A stretch of 12,598 bases of DNA from an uncultured Verrucomicrobiota bacterium (lineage in GTDB: Bacteria > Verrucomicrobiota > Kiritimatiellia > RFP12 > UBA1067), in contig CALYRV010000053.1 in assembly GCA_945483525.1 (NCBI GenBank), positions 1-12,598 on the forward strand. Direction: 5' to 3'. A model generated the notes under the pieces. That model was given only the letters and a program-made list of their open reading frames with translations, did not search any database and had not been told where the DNA came from. The translations under genes and the position numbers were made by a program. How positions within the stretch are numbered: position 1 is the first letter of the stretch; each line of letters begins with the position of its first letter. Of the stretch, positions 1 through 7,466 are shown piece by piece.

Positions 1-223
1 GCATGAAATGAAAAACGTGAAAGACCGCAAAATCGATGTCGCCACCTTAGTTTTTTCCGGGATTTAGGCGAGTATCCAAGCCTAAATCAGTGAATCACCA
101 GCAAGAAAACGGCTCTTGCGCCTGAAAAGCGCCTTCAGATGGAAAAGTCTACGACGAAAAAGAAGGGGAAACTGGGATAAATTACCCCAGAAAAAGTGGG
201 ATAAGAGTATATTACCCGAATGG
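1..223. other. Gene-poor AT-richer 5' region
   Basis: I see no convincing gene here. The stretch is visibly richer in A and T than the rest of the window. It contains a perfect 9-bp inverted repeat (61-69 and 80-88) and, towards its right end, two copies each of TGGGATAA (173-180, 197-204) and ATTACCC (181-187, 211-217) that lead into the promoter of the first gene. A short open frame entering from the left edge stops at 65-67 and could be the tail of an upstream gene, but nothing in it is recognisable. Confidence 0.5.
61..88. repeat. Perfect 9-bp inverted repeat (hairpin)
   Basis: GATTTAGGC at 61-69 is the exact reverse complement of GCCTAAATC at 80-88, with a 10-nt loop. A run of six T lies before the stem on the plus strand, and neither strand has a T-run just after the stem, so this is not a standard intrinsic terminator. 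It could be the 3' hairpin of an upstream transcript or part of a mobile-element remnant. Confidence 0.5.
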
Positions 224-243
224 TTGACACCCGAACGGGTAAT
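181..243. promoter_or_regulatory. ATTACCC heptamer cluster, operator candidate
   Basis: ATTACCC occurs directly at 181-187 and 211-217 and inverted (GGGTAAT) at 237-243. The last two extend to a perfect 8-bp inverted repeat, ATTACCCG (211-218) with CGGGTAAT (236-243), whose arms flank the -35 box of the first gene. Two TGGGATAA copies (173-180, 197-204) lie beside the direct heptamers. Placement around a -35 element is what a repressor or activator site would show. The regulator is not in the window and the role is inferred. Confidence 0.45.
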
Positions 244-253
244 ATGGTATACT
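224..253 (+). promoter_or_regulatory. Sigma70-type promoter of the 294 gene
   Basis: A perfect -35 hexamer TTGACA (224-229) and a near-perfect -10 TATACT (248-253) are separated by 18 bp. Transcription would begin near 260, giving a leader of about 34 nt before the ATG at 294. That leader has no clear Shine-Dalgarno, only a GAG at 283-285, so initiation on this mRNA may rely on an unstructured AT-rich leader. Confidence 0.75.
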
Positions 254-293
254 TTACTCAATTTAAGATTTTAGAGTAAAAAGAGTTAACCCG

Positions 294-1862
294 ATGAAAT
301 ATTATAATAATTTGGCAAAAAATGTGATAAATGCGGTATTTTCTTTGGCGTTGGGATCAATGTCGGCCTTTGCAGGTGAAGATGGTTGCTTATGGTTTGA
401 TGCGAGGTTTGACGAATTTGAGGATTGGCATGTGGATGGCATAGAGTGTGCGCTGGTTCAGGGTGATGATTCTGGATCGTATTGTAATGATTCGAAATTG
501 TTTGTTGAAGGAGGTATGGTTTATCTGGACCTGTTTAGCATGCGGGATGCGGAATGTTACGGCATAACCATGACAATTCGTACCAGGATGCAGTGCGAAG
601 GGTATGACGAGCTGCCAGAGCCGCCGTTGAAGTCGGAGGGATATACGGCGGCCGTTGCTCCGATGGAAAATGGAAACTATTTCGTGCTGGAGTATGATGC
701 CGCGGGAGACACCAACCGCTGGATTGACAGCGGGATTCCGGCGGTGTCAGATCGTGAGTTTGAGGTGGTTTTGCGTTACGCGTACACGAACTGGGAGAAT
801 GTCGTCACTTACAGCTTTGACGGACAAAGCACCGCACCGGTCAAGGTTTTCAGTTCTGGGGTTAAGCGTGGAGAGTTCGTCGGCTGTGGTACCGTCAGTC
901 AGATCACCGGCTATGACGCGGAGTCGGTGAAGATGATTCCGGTGGAGCTGCCGGAAATAAATGGTATTGTTCCGCATCTTTGGAATAATAAGACTACTGC
1001 TTATGCTGATACGTTCATTACGGTTTGGTTTGATATGGGCACTATGTTCCCGTCTCGCGAGTCAGCGCAGTATTATGTGGATTCCGAAGGGCATATGTGG
1101 TTCGCGGACGAAGGAGAGGAACCGTATGGGGTCCCGGTGGAGGCGGAGGTCAATGGCGTTCCTTACGCGTCCTTGGTCGAGGCGCTTGCAGTGGCGGGGC
1201 CGCATGACTGGGTTACGGTAATGTCGGATGTTCAGATTGCAGAAGACGTAGAGGTAAATTGTGGGGTTTTTGATTTGAACGGACATTATGTGGATCCGTT
1301 GACCGGCCGAGAGCGGATGATTGTAAACGCCGCGAGCATCTGCAGCTATCGTTACGACTTGTATGTGCGTGGAGTAGTTGATGCGATAACGTACCTCAAT
1401 GTTTCGATGGACTTGACCTGGCAGTACATTAATTTTTACTGGGTGGTTCTGTGTGATCCCGAGGTCACATTGACCACCTGGTTCCGAGTTCCTTGTTACT
1501 ACTCGTATGATGAGAATTACGAGGTGGTCGAGAATCGGCTGGAGGATGGACGCTATGTGTACAGCTTGAAGCGGATCGTCCCGGAGGACACTGGGATGAT
1601 GGTGAAGACCGACCCGCGGGCGGAGCTACTGGGGTGCAGCTCGTCCGCGGTCGAGTCGGAATTGAGCAAGTTCAAGATCGAAGGCATCACTATGGAGTCC
1701 GGGAAGTGGGTCGTTACGGTGACAGGCGGCAAGCGTCACGGAGACCGTTACGGCAACGGGTATGTCTGTATCCGCCGGGTAGATGCCTGCGGCAAGCCCA
1801 CCGAGGACGAATCGGCGTGTTTCTTCCGCGCAGAACTGGTTCCGGATCCGCCCTCCGACTGA
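294..1862 (+). CDS. Secreted protein, LamG-like N-terminus, unknown function
   Basis: This 522-aa protein begins with a Sec-type signal peptide: a Lys/Asn-rich start, a hydrophobic stretch around residues 11-23, and a likely cut after Ala27 (SAFA). Residues about 28-230 are beta-rich and resemble the concanavalin-like (LamG) sheets common in secreted PVC proteins, though I see no diagnostic catalytic residue. Residues 286-314 carry a VNGVPYASLVEAL motif ending in a 'VTVMSDV' strand, followed by FDLNGHYVD. This pattern recurs in bacterial surface proteins as short beta-strand units (VNG-x-Y-x-(T/S)L-x-EA). The last 60 residues form another beta-rich module, with no PEP-CTERM, LPXTG or type IX sorting tail visible. 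The gene has its own promoter, ends 58 bp before the next gene, and uses more A/T-ending codons than its neighbours. A surface or extracellular role is inferred; I cannot name a substrate. Confidence 0.8.
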   Translation: MKYYNNLAKNVINAVFSLALGSMSAFAGEDGCLWFDARFDEFEDWHVDGIECALVQGDDSGSYCNDSKLFVEGGMVYLDLFSMRDAECYGITMTIRTRMQCEGYDELPEPPLKSEGYTAAVAPMENGNYFVLEYDAAGDTNRWIDSGIPAVSDREFEVVLRYAYTNWENVVTYSFDGQSTAPVKVFSSGVKRGEFVGCGTVSQITGYDAESVKMIPVELPEINGIVPHLWNNKTTAYADTFITVWFDMGTMFPSRESAQYYVDSEGHMWFADEGEEPYGVPVEAEVNGVPYASLVEALAVAGPHDWVTVMSDVQIAEDVEVNCGVFDLNGHYVDPLTGRERMIVNAASICSYRYDLYVRGVVDAITYLNVSMDLTWQYINFYWVVLCDPEVTLTTWFRVPCYYSYDENYEVVENRLEDGRYVYSLKRIVPEDTGMMVKTDPRAELLGCSSSAVESELSKFKIEGITMESGKWVVTVTGGKRHGDRYGNGYVCIRRVDACGKPTEDESACFFRAELVPDPPSD

Positions 1863-1884
1863 GGGCGGTAATTGACATTTCGTG

Positions 1885-1920
1885 TTGTCATTCATGGTAA
1901 ATTGTGTTATAATTTACCCT
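1885..1920 (+). promoter_or_regulatory. Strong promoter giving a leaderless mRNA
   Basis: TTGTCA (1885-1890), a 17-bp spacer and a perfect TATAAT (1908-1913) are followed by only 7 bp before the ATG at 1921. Transcription normally starts about 7 bp after the -10, so the message would start at or within a base of the ATG. There is no Shine-Dalgarno between promoter and start codon. A TTGACA at 1872-1877 is too far from the -10 (30 bp) to serve as its -35. Confidence 0.75.
1896..1918. promoter_or_regulatory. 8-bp palindrome spanning the -10 box
   Basis: GGTAAATT (1896-1903) and AATTTACC (1911-1918) are exact reverse complements around a 7-bp centre, and the -10 TATAAT lies across the centre and right arm. 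A protein bound here would block RNA polymerase, so a repressor operator is a reasonable inference. It also contains TTACCC (1914-1919), the core of the heptamers around the upstream promoter. Confidence 0.4.
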
Positions 1921-4900
1921 ATGAATTGGCATAAGATATTCACGGCGCTTCTTGCGTTCGCGTGTGGGTTGTTCAGCTTCTGTGCGGCGGCGAATTCCAC
2001 TAATTATGATGTTCACAAGAATCGTGAGATTGATCTTTCCGAGACCGATCAGGTCGCGGTGTTCTGCGAGCCGGGATATTACAAGTGGACTCCGCCGGCG
2101 AATGCGATCGACTTCCAGCTGCTGGTCGTCGGCGGCGGTGGTGGTGGCGCGTCCGGCGGCAATAACTCCGGCGGCGGCGGTGGCGGCGGCGAGGTGATCT
2201 ATCGCGAGACCGTGGAGATGAGTCCGTTTCAGACATATCATCTGCACGTCGCTCCCGGAGCGGTCGGTAAAACGAATCCCAACCAGGGGAACGGGGGTCC
2301 TGCGGATTCTTCGTTCATCGAAGGGTTCGGGCTTGAGAGGATCGAGGCGTTGGGCGGCGGTAACGGCGGCGGCAACTGGGGCGCGCAGGCTGGCGGCGGT
2401 GGCGCCAACGGTGGTGGCGGCGGCGGTAGAGACGCTGGTGGTATCGGCGGTCAGGCTACGGCTATCGGTGGACATCCCGGCGGCATCGGCGCCGGCGGTT
2501 GGAAGGGTGCCGGCGGCGGCGGTATGTCTGAGGCTGGTCATGATGGTGCTAGCGGTACGGCTAATCGTGGTTGCGGCGGTGCTGGCGTAATCAATTCCAT
2601 TACCGGCGAAGCAGTGATGTACGGTCATGGCGGCGGTGGTTATGAGGCCAAGAGCGGGCGCTATGCCTTCTCCGGCGGGCCGAACGGATTCGGCGACGGC
2701 GCGACTTCCGCGAACACCAAGGGTAATCCGGGTGAAGACGGAACCGGCGGTGGCGGCGGTGCGGGTGATTCCGGGACCGTCGGCGGTTCTGGTACGGTGA
2801 TCATTCGTTATAAGCTGCAGAGTTTCCCGGCGTCCGTTAACATCAACGTTTCGAAGCAGAGCGACGCCAATGAACAGGGTTTTGTCGCCGGCGGTTTCAC
2901 GGTCACCTGTTCGGAAGCCGCGAGGAACGTCAGCTTCCCGGTCCGTTACTCCGTCAGCGGAACCGCGACGCCCGGGCGCACTTACGAGGAACTCAGCGGG
3001 GTCGCGATTATTCCGGCGGGTCAGACCAGCGTGGTCGTTCCAGTCAAACCGCTTTCCGACCGGATCACCGATCTCAATTCCACGGTGATCCTGACGATTG
3101 CTCCGGATTCGACGTATACGGTCGGATCGAGTTCGTCCGCGACGGTTACCATCGTTAACGACACGAACTCGACCAGTGCCGACATTCGCTATGTCAAGCC
3201 GGACGGAGACGATTCCCAGAATGGTCTGAGTCCCGCTACCGCCTACAAGTCGCTCCGCAAGGCGGTGCATGATTTCGACGCCACCGGTCACGGTACGGTC
3301 TACGTGCTGCCCGGCGAACACAAGCTTCGCGATTACGATTTCATGTCCCTGACCGGTCGCAGCTGCGTTGAGGTGAATACGGCGGTTTCGATCATCGGCG
3401 TCGGAAGCACTCCTGCCGACACCGTGCTTTCGCGCGACACGAGCCAGTATCCGAATCCTAGTCAGGCTGGATATACCCGCCGTATTATCTACATGAATCA
3501 TCCGAAGGCGAAGATCTGTAACCTGACGCTCTCCGGTGGAGATTGCAATAGAAGGACGGATGCCTCCGATGAAACGCCGAATGAGGCCGGCAAGGGCGGC
3601 AACATCCATATCGGGCCGCTCGGCGGCACGGTTGAGGACTGCGTGATCAAGGATGGACATAACGGACACTGGGCCGGTGGCGGCTGTAATGTCTATATGG
3701 ACGCTGGCTTGGTCGCGCGTTGCGTGATCACCGGCGGCAAAGGCACAAACAACAGCAATCCTGCGACGGCTTCGAATCCGTACTACGGCACCGCGGTCTG
3801 TGCATATGGCGGTATCGTCGAGAACTGTCTCATGTACGGTAACGGCGTGAATGCGGTCGGAGCCGAGAACAACGGCTGCACGGTCGGGCTATGGGGAAGG
3901 GCACGCCTCGTGAACTGTACGATCACCGATAACGTCAGTGACTACTGCGGCGGCATCGCGGTCCTGTCGAAGGACGCGGTCGTTCAGAACTGCGTCATCT
4001 ACGGCAACCGCGTGCTGCAGGGCGCGACGGATCATTCGGCGGCATGGGTTTCGAAGGATAATAACGATGCCTATTCCAGGTGCTTCGTAAACTGCTTCTC
4101 CGACTACTATATCGACGATCTGAACATCATGATCGACAATCCCGGTTTCGCAGATCCGATTTCTCACGACTATCGTCTCGCAGTTTCCTCGGTCCTCCGC
4201 GATCGGGCGGTCGGTTATGATATGAGCGGCGCTGCTTCCCGATTGGATATCGAGCGCAATCCCCGCCGCATGGGCAGCAGTGAGGATATCGGCTGCTATG
4301 AATTCGACACGACCGTCCTCGCCTGCGACTTCTATGCCGACAAGACCGAGGCGCTGTTGCGGACCGACCTCGGCGATACGACTTTCAACTTCACGGCTAT
4401 CGTCGGGGGCGAGTACAGCGGAGAGCTCACTTACGAGTGGGATTTCAACGGCGACGGCGTGTACGATCAGTCGACGACCAATCCGATGATCTCGCGCAAG
4501 TACGACGGGATCGGCGATACCGGGTATTTCACGATCGGACTTCATGTCACCGCCGGCGGCAAGGAGGCGTTCATGAGGAAGGTCAATTACCTTCATCTCG
4601 CGCCGCAAAACGTCTATGTGAAGCCCGACAGCACCGGCGGAATCTTCCCGTACAACACCGAAGCCAAGGCGGCGGCGGATCTTTACACGGTGATCCAGGT
4701 CTCGCTTGACGGAACGGTCGTCCACGTGGCGCCGGGGACGTATTCGTACAATGTCGCCAACGGTAGACCGCAGCTTGACCGCGGTATCAAGGTGGTCGGT
4801 TCGGATGATCCGGCTGATACTGTGATCGAAAACGTCAGCGCGGAGAAGAACGCCATGATGCTGTTGGTCAATCATCGAGACGCCTGGGTCTCTGGCCTAA

Positions 4901-7215
4901 CCTTCAAGGGCGGCTGCAACGAAAGCGACGGACAGGCCGCCGCCGGTATCCGGGTCACTGGCAACGGCGGCACGATCTCGAACTGCGTCATCCGGCAGTG
5001 CCTCGCCAGTAAGAATGCGTCGCACGCCGGTGTCTGGCTCGGCGGCGGACTGCTGACGCACTGTATCATCGAGGAGAATTCGCTGACGAATATCGACGTG
5101 GATAACGGTTATAACAATAACGGCAACACTTTGCGCGAACAGGCGCTGTTCGTTAATGGTCCCGCCGCTGTCGAAAACTGCCTAATCCGCAACTGCAATA
5201 GTGATGGTGGCTTGGTCCGCCTCACCCACGCCGATGCGGTGATGCGGAACTGTACGATTGTCGATTGTACGGTAAGCTTCTGTACGGAGAATCCGCGCAA
5301 TCCGGTGAACGGCGACGTAACCTACAGCCATCCTCGGCTGCAGTGGCCGTGCTATGCAATTGAATGCGAAAACGGCAATGGACATGTGTACAATACGGTC
5401 ATCTGCAATGTTAAACGCAAGGCGTATTACGACATTTTCCACAACATGACTTGGCCGGAGGCGGATGCGCCGTTCTGTTCCAATGTCAAGTGGTATGGTG
5501 ATTCCGGCGGCGGTACCTTCCCCGAGGATCCGGGCTGCTGCGTGAACTGCGCGTCCGACAACGCTGCTCCGATCAACTCCTCTTGCGTCTTGATCACTAC
5601 TGACGATTTCGTCAATTATGCGGCTGGCGACCTTACTCCGAAGTCCGGCGGAACGCTGCACGATGCGGCTTACTCGATCGCTGGCTGGGCAAAGATCTTT
5701 GATCTCGCTGGTAACAACCGTGTCGTTGACAATCTCGATATAGGATGCTATGAACAGCAGACCGGCGGCGCGCTTCGCAAGTACTATGTCGACTGCCTGT
5801 TCACGGGTACGAGCACCGGCAAGAAGGAGGCGCCGTTCAAGACGATCCAGGAGGGCTGTGCGGCCGCGACCCAGGTCGGATCGATGGTCTTTGTCCGCGG
5901 CGGTCCCGGGCGGATATACTCGCTCGCCGATTATCGCGATTCCGTAACCGTCGTCGCCGACTCGAACTGCGTGTACGGCTGTGACGACGACTGGAATCCG
6001 GCGACGGACTTCGCCGCGACGAATTCGATGGTGATCTTCGCGGTTGCCGACGACTATGCGTCGCAGTCATACACTCTGAGAGGCGGTTCCACGGATTGGC
6101 CGGCACCGATCCGGGTGTCCGCTTCCGACTGCACCATTTCCGGGTTCCGCGCCGAATTCGGCAATAATTCTTACGCTCAGCAGAGCAAGGGAGGGAGAGG
6201 ATTGATAGCCATTGATGGCGGAGTTTCCGGCACTGTCGTCGAGAACTGCTGGTTCAGGATGAAGGATGAATTCAGCGGCTTCGATGCTGTTTCCTGCGTG
6301 GTGTCTGGGCCTGAGGCTCCGTCCGCATCCGCGCCTAAGGTCGTGGACACGGCCATACGTAGGTGCTATATCTGGATGGGCAAATACCGTGCTTCGGTCG
6401 GGGCGATCTGGAATCTGCATAACGGAACTCGTTTTGAGAAAAACCTTGTCTGTCACCTCGACACGCTGTTCAACGGATCAAGCCAGAACTGTGGCGCTGA
6501 TTTTCATATCATTTCAAACATATTTCTGAACTGCGCCAATGACTTTTCCATGGACCCGCACTATGTCGGCTGGTTCATTAGGCATCTCGGTAATGGAGAA
6601 CCCGCGCGCGGAGAAATCGCCTATAACCGGTTTATCCATAACGACGGGAGTACCGCGCGATATCGCCTCTTCCAGCATGGACATAATTACAGTGGCTGCT
6701 GGAATACGGATACCTATATCCATCACAATACCATCGTGGGATATGATGTTGTCTTCGAGTCGTCGTTGTTTAACAATGCCAGCACCGGCATGATGTGGCT
6801 GCCGCAGATATTCGACAACATCATCGTCGGCTGCGGTTCGGTTTTCGACGAGTCGGCGACTACGAAGTGGAAGTACGGCTCGATTGAATACTGCTCGAGC
6901 TTCCGGGAAGGTTCGATGTTCACGAAGAATGCGGTCCTTGCGGATAATTTCGTCACTGGTTCCGCGACGACTTTCGACTGGTACGATATCGGCCAAAACC
7001 TGGCCAACACTAATACTACCAAGGTCCTTGCCGAGATGCCGCAGTTCGTCAATACGACCGATCCGTATAGCGAGAACTTCTATCGGCTGAAGGTGCCGCA
7101 GGAGCCGTGGGTGATTGATGCCTGGGTTGGTGACGATCCGACGTTCCCGGAATTCCCGCGCTATATCGGCGCGGTTGCGCCGCAGCCCGGCGGTTTCGCA
7201 GTTCGCATTCGTTGA
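1921..7215 (+). CDS. Giant secreted Gly-rich/Calx-beta/PKD beta-helix protein
   Basis: This is a 1764-aa exported protein. I chose ATG 1921, because any in-frame start further upstream (such as GTG 1882) lies inside the promoter. Residues 1-24 are a signal peptide (ending FCAAA). Domains in order: glycine-rich domain 65-298, opening with LLVVGGGGGG and closing with GSGTVIIRYK as in the Gly-rich family of bacterial surface proteins; Calx-beta domain about 301-415 (YSVSGTATPG, closing TVTIVND); first right-handed beta-helix 421-796, opening RYVKPDGDD and closing DIGCYE; PKD domain about 801-893 (WDFNGDG at 840-846); second beta-helix 897-1278, again closing DIGCYE; third beta-helix about 1281-1764, closing with a divergent YIGAV. 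The helices resemble the DUF1565/choice-of-anchor Q type seen in secreted and outer-surface proteins. No lyase catalytic residues are obvious and no C-terminal sorting signal is visible. Adhesion or polysaccharide contact is inferred. Confidence 0.85.
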   Translation: MNWHKIFTALLAFACGLFSFCAAANSTNYDVHKNREIDLSETDQVAVFCEPGYYKWTPPANAIDFQLLVVGGGGGGASGGNNSGGGGGGGEVIYRETVEMSPFQTYHLHVAPGAVGKTNPNQGNGGPADSSFIEGFGLERIEALGGGNGGGNWGAQAGGGGANGGGGGGRDAGGIGGQATAIGGHPGGIGAGGWKGAGGGGMSEAGHDGASGTANRGCGGAGVINSITGEAVMYGHGGGGYEAKSGRYAFSGGPNGFGDGATSANTKGNPGEDGTGGGGGAGDSGTVGGSGTVIIRYKLQSFPASVNINVSKQSDANEQGFVAGGFTVTCSEAARNVSFPVRYSVSGTATPGRTYEELSGVAIIPAGQTSVVVPVKPLSDRITDLNSTVILTIAPDSTYTVGSSSSATVTIVNDTNSTSADIRYVKPDGDDSQNGLSPATAYKSLRKAVHDFDATGHGTVYVLPGEHKLRDYDFMSLTGRSCVEVNTAVSIIGVGSTPADTVLSRDTSQYPNPSQAGYTRRIIYMNHPKAKICNLTLSGGDCNRRTDASDETPNEAGKGGNIHIGPLGGTVEDCVIKDGHNGHWAGGGCNVYMDAGLVARCVITGGKGTNNSNPATASNPYYGTAVCAYGGIVENCLMYGNGVNAVGAENNGCTVGLWGRARLVNCTITDNVSDYCGGIAVLSKDAVVQNCVIYGNRVLQGATDHSAAWVSKDNNDAYSRCFVNCFSDYYIDDLNIMIDNPGFADPISHDYRLAVSSVLRDRAVGYDMSGAASRLDIERNPRRMGSSEDIGCYEFDTTVLACDFYADKTEALLRTDLGDTTFNFTAIVGGEYSGELTYEWDFNGDGVYDQSTTNPMISRKYDGIGDTGYFTIGLHVTAGGKEAFMRKVNYLHLAPQNVYVKPDSTGGIFPYNTEAKAAADLYTVIQVSLDGTVVHVAPGTYSYNVANGRPQLDRGIKVVGSDDPADTVIENVSAEKNAMMLLVNHRDAWVSGLTFKGGCNESDGQAAAGIRVTGNGGTISNCVIRQCLASKNASHAGVWLGGGLLTHCIIEENSLTNIDVDNGYNNNGNTLREQALFVNGPAAVENCLIRNCNSDGGLVRLTHADAVMRNCTIVDCTVSFCTENPRNPVNGDVTYSHPRLQWPCYAIECENGNGHVYNTVICNVKRKAYYDIFHNMTWPEADAPFCSNVKWYGDSGGGTFPEDPGCCVNCASDNAAPINSSCVLITTDDFVNYAAGDLTPKSGGTLHDAAYSIAGWAKIFDLAGNNRVVDNLDIGCYEQQTGGALRKYYVDCLFTGTSTGKKEAPFKTIQEGCAAATQVGSMVFVRGGPGRIYSLADYRDSVTVVADSNCVYGCDDDWNPATDFAATNSMVIFAVADDYASQSYTLRGGSTDWPAPIRVSASDCTISGFRAEFGNNSYAQQSKGGRGLIAIDGGVSGTVVENCWFRMKDEFSGFDAVSCVVSGPEAPSASAPKVVDTAIRRCYIWMGKYRASVGAIWNLHNGTRFEKNLVCHLDTLFNGSSQNCGADFHIISNIFLNCANDFSMDPHYVGWFIRHLGNGEPARGEIAYNRFIHNDGSTARYRLFQHGHNYSGCWNTDTYIHHNTIVGYDVVFESSLFNNASTGMMWLPQIFDNIIVGCGSVFDESATTKWKYGSIEYCSSFREGSMFTKNAVLADNFVTGSATTFDWYDIGQNLANTNTTKVLAEMPQFVNTTDPYSENFYRLKVPQEPWVIDAWVGDDPTFPEFPRYIGAVAPQPGGFAVRIR
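2128..2190 (+). repeat. GGC/GGT low-complexity tract in the Gly-rich domain
   Basis: This tract is made largely of GGC and GGT codons encoding two runs of consecutive glycines (six, then seven). Similar shorter runs recur to about 2800. Trinucleotide arrays of this kind can change length by slippage without breaking the frame, since units are three bases. The region also leaves the minus strand free of stops and so creates long spurious antisense frames. Confidence 0.6.
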
Positions 7216-7272
7216 CGCTTGCTGCGGTTCGGTTATTGCGGTCCCGATACCAAGTGGACCGGAGTCGGCTGA

Positions 7273-7389
7273 CTTTCTGCGGGCTTTGTCGGAGCGCTTA
7301 CCATGCCTGGCGAAGGACTCACGGAAATCGGTGATCTCGCCTTCACTGGCTGTTCTAACGCGACCGGCAGGCTCGTCTTTCCAAGTGCC
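7273..7389 (+). pseudogene. Relic of a BspA-type leucine-rich-repeat protein
   Basis: Translating this stretch gives a sequence with GALTMP, then GLTEIGDLAFTGCSNATG, then RLVFP. This matches the BspA-type (LRR_5) repeat, whose typical form is 'L-x-x-IG-x-x-AF-x-GC-x-x-L-T-G-x-L-x-I-P'. About one and a half repeats are visible. They are preceded by an in-frame TGA at 7270-7272, have no start or binding site of their own, and run out into unrelated sequence before a TAA at 7456-7458. It reads as a decayed fragment of a secreted LRR protein. It lies in the same frame as the giant gene upstream, beyond that gene's stop at 7213-7215 and the second TGA. A chance match is unlikely given the number of matching positions. 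Confidence 0.55.
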
Positions 7390-7429
7390 CCCCAAGGTCT
7401 GCCTCTCTTCCTTGCTGCCCCATTGGATA

Positions 7430-7466
7430 TTACAACATCTGCGGCCAGTTTGGTATAATTCACGGT
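7430..7466 (+). promoter_or_regulatory. Promoter with leaderless start for the 7467 gene
   Basis: A perfect TATAAT (7454-7459) is followed by 7 bp and then ATG 7467, the same spacing as at 1921. The best -35 is a weak TTACAA (7430-7435) with an 18-bp spacer. No Shine-Dalgarno lies before the ATG. The sequence after the -10 (TCACGGT) resembles the one before ATG 1921 (TTACCCT). Confidence 0.6.

Noticed and set aside
2..67. Possible C-terminal end of an upstream gene (21 codons then TAG)
   Set aside because: Too short to recognise, no family match by eye, and an open run of this length is expected by chance.
1882..1920. GTG start at 1882 for the giant gene
   Set aside because: The codons would lie across the -35 and -10 of the gene's own promoter, and the signal peptide begins properly at ATG 1921.
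2128..2800. CRISPR-like or tandem-repeat array
   Set aside because: The repetition is glycine codons within a gene, with no regular repeat-spacer pattern.
1888..3669. 593-codon open frame on the minus strand
   Set aside because: It is antisense to the glycine-rich and first-helix coding region. Its translation is low-complexity and Arg/Ala/Thr-rich, shows no domain, and is explained by the GC-rich codon pattern of the sense gene.
3889..4875. 328-codon minus-strand open frame, and similar ones at 7530-8486, 9440-10459 and 6514-7395
   Set aside because: All are exact antisense shadows of well-supported genes, with no signal peptide, domain or binding site.
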